Source: Pelargonium nanum
Taxonomy: Eukaryota; Streptophyta; Magnoliopsida; Geraniales; Geraniaceae
Length of the DNA stretch: 27,480 nt
Assembly: GCA_036897485.1 (NCBI GenBank)
Contig: JAYMTF010000992.1
Location: 1 to 27,480 of the forward strand
Direction: 5' to 3'
Shown: piece after piece, positions 23,975 to 27,480 of the stretch
Numbering within the stretch: the first letter of the stretch is position 1
Layout of the letters: every line of letters starts with the position of its first letter
Made by a program: the position numbers and the translations under genes
Notes under the pieces: model-generated
The model's database searches: none
Told to the model about the DNA's origin: nothing
What the model saw: the letters and a program-made list of their open reading frames with translations, nothing else

Positions 23975-24589
23975 CCTCTCCCTTTCTCTCATTGTGATCT
24001 TTATTTCCATGGCTAAGCTTTCTTTTGCAATGATAAAATTAGTGTCTTTGGTCTTCTCTATACAAAATCCGTTCAGCTCTCTAGTTTTTATATAATGATG
24101 AAGACATCTTGTTTGCTCAAATCAGGGTTTCGATGGAGGGTCCATTGATGGGAAGAGTTGTAGATTATAATTTATTAATACTATCTTCCTTTAGGCTTTA
24201 AAAGCTACTGGTTGGGAAAAGGAATTTGGAAGACAAAAATGGCTGTTCTTTTTCATTGTACAATTGTACTTCTGTTAACACTGTCAACATTTTTTTCTCA
24301 GTTGGTTGCCTGAGCATGTTACATTACTGGCTCGATTCAATGGAGAGCCATCACCTGTGAAGTCAACAGTTACAAAAGCAGTAGCTGAATTCCGGCGGAC
24401 TCATGCAGATACATGGAATGTCCAGAAGGATTCTTTTACTGAAGAGCAACTTGAGGTATTCAAACAGTTATTACTTTGACAATCAACTTTCTATTAGAAA
24501 ATTGGTAATTATTGATGTTCTAAAATAATTATAATTGACAATTGCAGGTTCTTGCTGATACATCTTCTTCATCATCATATTTTGCTTGA
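3212..24589 (+). CDS. PA200: Proteasome activator subunit 4 (PA200/BLM10 family), 35 coding exons, complete
   Basis: Spliced reading gives 1814 residues from MHLYNAWLPPP to SSSYFA and a TGA stop. The protein matches plant PA200 along its whole length; the Arabidopsis protein is about 1816 residues. The family forms a large alpha-solenoid of HEAT-like repeats that caps the 20S core particle on its alpha ring, opens the gate without ATP, and acts mainly in the nucleus on peptides, unfolded proteins and, in animals and yeast, acetylated histones. Recognisable blocks are the N-terminal WISVLDLF region, a central BLM10-type region, the large exon 27 (SASWPRTPSWISLLGSD, PEWAACIRYAVTGKGK), and the conserved C-terminal domain (DUF3437 type) with ARFNGEPSPVKSTVTKA. 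A basic cluster RKRKQR at residues 1714-1719 could be a nuclear signal. All junctions preserve frame. The start is the first ATG downstream of the likely TATA box. Identity is very sure; single exon edges are inferred from frame, splice consensus and homology. Confidence 0.96.
3373..6260 (+). other. PA200 intron 1 (2888 bases)
   Basis: The intron runs from gtgagc to tgtcgtgcag. A purine-rich run (gagagaggagggagagggagag) lies at about 3583-3606. The only recognisable insert is the Copia fossil near 4640-5060. The rest shows no gene; reading frames at 5602-5787 and elsewhere look random. Long first introns in plants can carry expression-enhancing sequence, but nothing here proves that. Confidence 0.7.
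4640..5060 (-). mobile_element. Fossil Ty1/Copia pol fragment in PA200 intron 1
   Basis: On the minus strand, pieces resemble the Copia reverse transcriptase around its catalytic YVDD-type box, preceded by a SVFYRH-like segment and followed by the usual stretch leading towards RNase H. No LTRs, gag or integrase were found beside it. It is broken in several places, clearly old, and opposite in direction to PA200. Extent is approximate. Confidence 0.6.
6364..7197 (+). other. PA200 intron 2, with simple repeat and a possible hAT-like element
   Basis: A CCCA/CACA-rich tract lies at 6403-6438. From about 6445 to 7107 the sequence is very AT-rich (gtttgatt/aattataa phrases) and ends in tgaatgctcacccctac. 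On the minus strand that ending reads taggggtgagcattcag, a typical start of plant hAT-like non-autonomous elements with ggttt-rich subterminal DNA. CACACACG occurs both at about 6424-6431 and just after the right end, but the repeat is low complexity and the left terminus is not clear. Confidence 0.35.
7311..8513 (+). other. PA200 introns 3 and 4 (flanking exon 4), with a CA microsatellite
   Basis: Intron 3 (7311-7710) shows nothing beyond AT-rich DNA. Intron 4 (7834-8513) holds a (CA)9 run at 7999-8016. Minus-strand frames crossing exon 4 (7654-7935) and exon 5 (8337-8597) are shadows or random. Confidence 0.7.
8951..9324 (+). repeat. Dispersed direct duplication in PA200 intron 6
   Basis: About 85 bases at 8951-9035 recur at 9241-9324; both share aaatgaatcag, then ggctcagat/agctcagat and tgtgggt blocks. 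They are the same orientation, about 205 bases apart and roughly four fifths identical by eye. They may be the ends of an old element or a local duplication. The rest of the 951-base intron shows nothing else. Confidence 0.65.
10004..10148 (+). mobile_element. Solo-LTR-like fossil of a TRIM-type family, intron 7
   Basis: The repeat opens TGTTGAAGTGGG with cccatatcgg about 20 bases in, then tacatataatggtgca, gttgaccttttagtag and gcccaagccattgta. The same blocks in the same order occur in introns 12, 27 and (inverted) 30. No second LTR or internal region is present. No clear target duplication was seen. It is an old, decayed single terminal repeat of about 145 bases. Confidence 0.65.
11878..12576 (+). 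mobile_element. Stowaway-type MITE in PA200 intron 12, interrupted by a TRIM-like element
   Basis: The left end TA-CTTTCTCCTTCCCAAAAT and the right end, read on the minus strand as TACTCTCTTCGTCCCAAAG, form terminal inverted repeats of the Stowaway (Tc1/mariner) type, each beginning at a TA target. The second cccaaaataagtg at about 11923-11936 is also typical. Removing the inner LTR element leaves about 240 bases, a normal Stowaway length. It has no coding capacity. Confidence 0.8.
11937..12393 (+). mobile_element. TRIM-like LTR fossil nested in the intron 12 MITE
   Basis: The 5' LTR is about 11937-12076, ending in ttaaca. A tggtatca primer-binding-like sequence (initiator Met-tRNA type) follows directly at 12077. 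The 3' LTR is 12279-12393, also ending ttaaca, and is preceded by a purine-rich aaggggag. The LTRs share gctacatat.atggtgcaag and agccattatgtgtagcc. The inner 200 bases contain a duplicated half (about 12111-12202 and 12203-12294, each with gacttaag, ctcggg.tcatg and cgtgaagg/atgtgaagg). It has no coding region, is non-autonomous and looks old. Confidence 0.7.
15499..16173 (+). other. PA200 intron 21 (675 bases), nothing recognisable
   Basis: Canonical gtaagt donor and tttttcag acceptor. It is AT-rich, with a reading frame at 15542-15832 that shows no protein family and ends before exon 22. I see no repeat or RNA gene. Confidence 0.7.
16876..17047 (+). repeat. Recent 86-base tandem duplication in PA200 intron 25
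   Basis: Positions 16876-16961 and 16962-17047 are adjacent copies starting ccaaattcgttttaatt and ending ataagat. I count two substitutions between copies (ttacataatt/tttcataatt and ggctatgg/ggctttgg), so about 98 percent identity. It is wholly intronic, between exons 25 and 26. Confidence 0.95.
17392..18293 (+). other. PA200: PA200 exon 27, the largest exon (902 bases, residues 1163-1463)
   Basis: This single long exon opens with GHFLKNLKSQLPQTRILAIS and closes with NHSSAQ before gtaagc. It contains a serine-rich, less conserved linker after LLKESPYKLSS, then blocks nearly identical to Arabidopsis: SFQSLADKSITRFYFDFSAS, the WPRTPSWISLLGSD motif, KQCVAAEALAG-like KERSRQCVAAEALAGILHSD, and TATTTVVAKRYAFLSAALIE. 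It codes for helical repeats of the C-terminal half of the solenoid. Several long reading frames in the other five frames across this exon are shadows of it. Confidence 0.95.
18690..19244 (+). mobile_element. TRIM-like LTR fossil in PA200 intron 27
   Basis: The 5' LTR is about 18690-18854 (TGTTGAAAGTGGTGAT start). A gggtatagagc at 18856-18866 resembles a Met-tRNA primer site. The internal region is about 200 bases and non-coding, ending in purine-rich gtgaggagag. The 3' LTR is 19072-19244 (TGTTGGAAATGG to aatttaaca). The flanks gtttc (18685-18689) and gttac (19245-19249) differ by one base, as an aged five-base target duplication would. Same family and orientation as the intron 7 and 12 copies; diverged, hence old. 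Confidence 0.75.
20095..20340 (+). repeat. Diverged direct repeat in PA200 intron 29
   Basis: A segment of about 60 bases at 20095-20157 (ggcatatgcttctgtagatgc, then aggaagac) recurs at 20282-20340 (ggcacatgctctggagatgc, then aagaagat). The 968-base intron is otherwise without recognisable content; minus-strand frames at 20005-20291 cross these repeats and look random. Confidence 0.55.
21376..21515 (-). mobile_element. tRNA-derived SINE in PA200 intron 30
   Basis: Read on the minus strand, gagccaagtgg (21505-21495) matches a pol III A box. About 35 bases on, gggtcgagtctcc (21463-21451) matches a B box. The body then continues about 65 bases and ends in a run of ten A (21385-21376). This order and size (about 140 bases) fit plant SINEs. 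Target duplications were not resolved because the element abuts the LTR fossil beside it. Confidence 0.65.
21519..21670 (-). mobile_element. Inverted TRIM-family LTR fossil in PA200 intron 30
   Basis: On the minus strand it opens TGTTAGAGAATATGTTG, then gtctcacattg, tacatataatgatg, ctactaataaggttgac and attttagtagtg, in the order of the copies in introns 7, 12 and 27. It is followed by tatcagagcagatt, again like a Met-tRNA primer site, then by the SINE. No partner LTR was seen. It is old and is the only copy in reverse orientation. Confidence 0.65.
21839..22157 (+). other. PA200 intron 31 with GC-AG boundaries
   Basis: The exon ends ..CAA GTG GAG and the intron starts gcaagc, ending in gggtcag before GTA AGA GAG CAT. 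Joining here gives QQVEVREHAAAV, which matches SQVEVREHAAAV of Arabidopsis PA200 without gap. GC donors normally carry a strong AG|GCAAG context, as here. The only nearby GT (in CAA|gtggag) would delete two conserved residues and has a poor donor context. The intron is otherwise AT-rich with nothing recognisable. Confidence 0.85.
22283..23029 (+). other. PA200 intron 32 with a 21-base poly(A) run
   Basis: AT-rich. An A-run at 22843-22863 follows a tgtgtcagacaca palindrome (about 22804-22816). A poly(A) run could mark the tail of a small retroposon, but no pol III boxes were found before it. The frames at 22293-22514 and 22717-22911 look random. Confidence 0.5.
23123..24301 (+). other. PA200 intron 33 with a CT microsatellite
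   Basis: The 1179-base intron carries (CT)17-18 at 23934-23968, continuing as a CT-rich tract to about 23990. A 12-base match, gatggctattta, occurs near 23190 and inverted near 23770, too short to call an element. Nothing else is recognisable. Confidence 0.7.
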
Positions 24590-24800
24590 GTTGTACTGCA
24601 TAATTTACTGGTGAGAGAATATAGTAGGCAGAAAAGAATTGAGAATATAAAATAGAGATGTGCTATTGTTGATAAATATTAATTCAATTTATGAAATGAG
24701 GTTTATTTACAGTTACATTATTCATTATTTCCATGAAAAAGTTTATTCTTACTAGTGAAGCGGGAATTCTACATCTACCCCTCCCAGTTACTTGAGATTT
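24590..24800. terminator. Shared 3' flank of convergent PA200 and MYB80, candidate poly(A) signals on both strands
   Basis: Only 211 bases separate the two stop codons. On the minus strand AATAAA occurs at 24747-24742 and 24707-24702, suitable for MYB80 cleavage. On the plus strand there are weaker A-rich near-upstream elements such as aatataaaat (about 24641-24650) and gataaatatt (24671-24680) for PA200. Plant 3' UTRs usually run 150-300 bases, so the two transcripts probably overlap. This is inference from spacing and motifs. Confidence 0.5.
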
Positions 24801-26103
24801 TCAAACTCTTGGAGTAGGATTCATTAGGTCGTCGGAGGTTAAATCCCATAGGACACAATCAGAATTGAATATGCTTGATAGATTGCTAATATCTTTTCTA
24901 CCTTGGGATTCCTCCCCATCATCTTCATCAAGTTTTTCATGCAATCTACCTTGCTGGTCCCCTGCTGTGCATGTGCTTCCTGTACACATGCTCTGGTTCC
25001 ATGGCGATCCAGCACCTTCACTGGTTAAAGATGTTGGGCCATACTGAGATCCTGAGACTGACCCAGGGAAAGCACTGTAGGAACCTGCAAAATTTGCAGA
25101 TGCTCCTCCGGTTATGTCCCAAGGCCTATTTGAGGGTAGCATGTCAGGGTCTTGTATTGCCCTTGATAATCCAAGCTTGATTTTCTCTATGGTATCATTT
25201 TTGTCATCGTATTTATTTGGCATATAAGGGTTTGTGGTGTTCCCGGGTGCCACGTTAGATTGTTGAAGCTGAAAATCAATGCGCTTCTTGGTAAGGAGGT
25301 GGAGCATTTCATCTTTGAAGCAGCCAAGGGCTGCTTCTGCAAGGTGAGCCACCTGAGGGGGTGCCAGTGTGTTGGCAATCTCAGCCATGAGATGGGAGAA
25401 TGGTTTGTGGGTTACTGGATCAATGCCCATGCCTGAAAGCTTCTTTTTCAGCTTGGTGTTCCAGTGATTTTTGACATCATTGTCGGTACGACCAGGCAGC
25501 TGAGCCGCAATGAGAGACCACCTGTATGTAATGTAAGGCCCGGTTATTGTGACGACATTATGTTTGTTTGCTTTTAATGCTATGATAGTATATAGTTTTT
25601 GTGTATTGAAGCAGGTTTTTAATGCTAAATGCCTCTCCTTAGTTCTCCAGAGTGGTAATTGCTCAGTTTGGAAAGAATATTGATGGTTCTTTCTAGTTGA
25701 AGAAAGATGGGAATTGATTTACTAACCGGTTGCCAACAACGGCATGCAGCTTCACAATGGTTTGCTCCTCTGCATCTGAGAATTGACCATGTTTCAGATC
25801 GGGGCGAAGGTAATTAGTCCATCGCAGCCTGCAGCTCTTACCACATCTTTGGAGGCCTTTTTTTTGTGTGAAAAGAAGATGGATTTAGTTCATTATCATG
25901 CTACGTGTATGTATCATGAGCAAGCAAGAAAGGGAAGGATAAGTAATACGAATGAAATTGAGAAACAAACCAGCATTCTTGGGGATGAGACGCCAGTTTC
26001 GGGTGCCATGTTGGGCAATGTAGGAAGAGAGCTTGTTGTCTTCTTCAGGTGTCCACTGGCCCCTTTTGACGTTGTCCTTCTCGCAGCAAGGTATGCGACC
26101 CAT
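24801..26103 (-). CDS. MYB80: R2R3-MYB transcription factor MYB80, tapetum/pollen regulator, three exons, complete
   Basis: The exons on the minus strand are 26103-25971 (133 bases), 25856-25727 (130 bases) and 25521-24801 (721 bases with TGA), giving 327 residues. The 133/130 sizes are the classic R2R3-MYB pattern. The protein starts [18 protein letters not shown]2 has Trp17, Trp37 and Trp57; R3 has Phe70, Trp89 and Trp108, the usual plant arrangement. After R3 come [19 protein letters not shown] and, near residues 142-168, [20 protein letters not shown], a block typical of MYB80. An acidic stretch (KLDEDDGEE) and the terminal [12 protein letters not shown] (311-322) also match. In Arabidopsis, MYB80 (earlier MYB103) acts in the tapetum nucleus and controls tapetal programmed death and pollen wall genes; its mutants are male sterile. 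Ser/Gly/Pro-rich residues 200-280 diverge from Arabidopsis. The close paralogue MYB35/TDF1 fits less well. Confidence 0.95.
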
Positions 26104-26600
26104 CTTTCTCTCTGTTTCAGTTCTTATATAAAGATGATGATAGAGTAATAAAAGAGAGGAAGAGAATTTTCTAGTGTGTTAGTAGTAAAGCCATGCTAAT
26201 CTTGAAATGGTTTATATAATAAAGAACAAATTGTTGATATTGCATTTGCATGGGGTTTGTATGTGTATATGCATCAGTGTGAGAGTGCATCAAAGGTGCA
26301 TGATTTGATTAAAGAATTCAACGCTGCTGTGCGTGTGAGAGATGTGCCGGTAGCTCACCCACAAGATGCTCGGTCAACTCTTCTCTCTTGGGTTGACTCT
26401 CATTTTGTTTCTAATTTCATTTTATCTTCTGGGAGGGTTTGCAAATGTTGGTGGCTTTCTACTTTGGTCACACAAAAGCTTTCTACTTTTTTTTCAGTTT
26501 GCACAAGTTAAGGTTGCTTGTTGCTCGTGCGGCAAAACAAAATTTGTTGTTTTGTTTGCGGTTCACGTGCGGGTCATATACTTGAATCCTTTCCCTATTT
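26104..26600 (-). promoter_or_regulatory. MYB80 proximal promoter with candidate TATA boxes and a G-box
   Basis: Read on the minus strand, attatataaacc (plus positions about 26208-26220) is a good TATA candidate about 110 bases before the ATG. A second, ctttatataag (about 26123-26133), is only about 20 bases from the ATG and too close to serve alone. A palindromic CACGTG (E-box/G-box) lies at 26564-26569, about 460 bases upstream. Tapetal bHLH factors such as AMS bind CANNTG sites, so this is a candidate input, but six-base sites are common by chance. Confidence 0.35.
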
Positions 26601-26759
26601 ACCGGGGCTGTGTTGTGTTGCTTTGTTGGCGGCAAGAATCAAGATCCAAGATGATGGGCTGAATTTTCGTTTACCTTTCTTTTTGGGAACAATTGCATGT
26701 CTCCTCCTGTTTTCTTCTTTCATTTTATGTAACCAAAAAACAAGTCTTATTTTTCTCTC

Positions 26760-27236
26760 TTTTTTCGTACTGGTTAGGACTCATTATTCATTGGCTCACC
26801 TCAAGGTTGGTTGACCAAGGCTAGTCTTAGTAAGGACTTTTTGGCTCACTTCAACAAGGTTAGCCAAGGCTCGCCTCACCATAGCCTCTATAGCTCACCT
26901 CCACAAAATCGATTGAGAAATGCCCCACCACACCAAGGCTACCCTTAGCTCTTTAAGACTTATCAACACTATTACTTCATATGTCATTTCAAGAGGCAAA
27001 CACTCCCGTTAAATCTGAGATGCGCTTTGATCTGTTTAATAAATGAGATAAGGACATGGATCGACATGAGACAAACAATTACCAGCCCATCGTATGGCGA
27101 CACGCCATTATTGTATTTATGATGTTATAAATACATTCTCCTTGGTAGGAGGAAAAAAATCATTAACAATCTCTTATTTTTCATCTCCCTTGTGTTAGAT
27201 TTTTATTCTCACTGCAGAGGTGGTTTTGCAGCAACA
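26760..27236 (+). mobile_element. LTR-like fossil segment upstream of MYB80
   Basis: Positions about 26800-26905 hold related units (ttggctcacctcaaggtt, ttggctcacttcaacaagg, tagctcacctccac). Further on, gttataaatacattctcc (about 27125-27142) looks like a TATA box followed by short gagga-type and tctc phrases, ending gcagcaaca near 27236, the layout of a plant LTR's U3-R-U5. No inner region or second LTR is visible, and family and age are uncertain. Confidence 0.35.
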
Positions 27237-27480
27237 CATCCAAAATTTAATATATATATATATATATAATTCCCAAGCACCACCCTAATTGAGTGACACG
27301 TGTCACTCCAATTTCTCAAATTGATGCTTCAATTGAATGACACGTGTCACATAATTTTACAAAATAAAAAATATTTTATTTTATTTTATTTTTTTAATCT
27401 TCTTTTCAATTATAAGATAATTATTATTCAAAAGTAGTATATATCCAATAACAACATACTTATAAGTTTATAACTTTATT
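27237..27480. repeat. AT-rich tail with (TA)n and two palindromic G-boxes
   Basis: (TA)10 lies at 27249-27268. An 18-base perfect palindrome GAGTGACACGTGTCACTC spans 27291-27308, and a 12-base palindrome TGACACGTGTCA spans 27338-27349. After 27350 the DNA is A/T-rich (ttttattttattttatt) with no gene to the window end. Confidence 0.75.

Larger units (their letters stand above)
19469..24589 (+). other. PA200: PA200 exons 28-35 (residues 1464-1814 and stop)
   Basis: Exons: 19469-19753, 19839-19934, 20903-21081, 21757-21838, 22158-22282, 23030-23122, 24302-24455, 24548-24589. Exon 28 contains an acidic, His/Asn/Ser-rich variable linker (HDHSHDMGNSDVDNQ and later NSSHSDNMENMTDISQQNG) between conserved TIGVTLSVLCSNIRL and DDVKWMET. 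Exon 31 ends KLLTDQQVE before gcaagc, so intron 31 is GC-AG. Exon 32 carries VREHAAAVLAGLMKGGDEDL, a HEAT-type repeat, and the RKRKQR basic run. Exon 34 has LPEHVTLLARFNGEPSP and KAVAEFRRTHADTWN. The last exon encodes only VLADTSSSSSYFA. The C-terminal tail is the part that docks into the 20S alpha-ring pocket in this family. Confidence 0.92.

Noticed and set aside
24865-25180. Plus-strand reading frames opposite MYB80 exon 3
   Set aside because: They lie antisense to a clearly conserved MYB80 coding exon and resemble nothing.
25783-26148. 121-residue plus-strand reading frame over MYB80 exons 1 and 2
   Set aside because: It crosses the MYB80 intron and both DNA-binding exons on the opposite strand; conservation belongs to the MYB frame.
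26257-26814. Overlapping plus-strand reading frames upstream of MYB80
   Set aside because: No family resemblance, biased Phe/Leu/Ser composition and no splice or start context; most likely chance frames in promoter DNA.

Overview
The window is nuclear DNA of a flowering plant. The genes are split by many GT-AG introns and embedded in AT-rich DNA with plant-type transposon debris. Both proteins match eudicot families closely. An asterid is plausible but cannot be proved from this sequence. There is no CRISPR array, operon, rRNA gene or free-standing tRNA gene.

Layout. Positions 1-352 end in what looks like a Helitron 3' terminus. Positions 353-2960 are AT-rich intergenic DNA with TE-like stretches and a small GC-rich, frame-broken coding remnant near 2256-2424. 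Positions 3212-24589 (+) hold a complete PA200 gene, the proteasome activator subunit 4 / BLM10 family. I assembled it as 35 coding exons totalling 5445 bases, or 1814 residues, essentially the length of Arabidopsis PA200. Every exon junction keeps the frame, and intron 31 uses a GC-AG boundary. Positions 24801-26103 (-) hold a complete three-exon R2R3-MYB gene of 327 residues, recognisable as MYB80 (the former AtMYB103 type), the tapetum and pollen-wall regulator. The two genes converge tail to tail, with only 211 bases between their stop codons. From 26104 to 27480 lie the MYB80 promoter region and then repeat-rich DNA with an LTR-like stretch and two palindromic G-boxes.

The PA200 introns record transposition. 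One short LTR family (TRIM-like, tRNA-Met primer-site-like sequence) recurs in introns 7, 12, 27 and 30. Intron 12 has a Stowaway-type MITE with a TRIM-like element inside it, possibly within an older hAT-like element. Intron 30 also has a tRNA-derived SINE, intron 1 a decayed Copia pol fragment, and intron 25 a fresh 86-base tandem duplication.

The two genes have no known shared pathway: one acts on the proteasome, the other in anther development. Their relation is positional, with probable 3'-end overlap. I found no convincing new biological system. The points most worth a second look are the GC-AG intron, the convergent 3' ends, the repeated TRIM-like family, the nested intron 12, and the broken small reading frame upstream of PA200.
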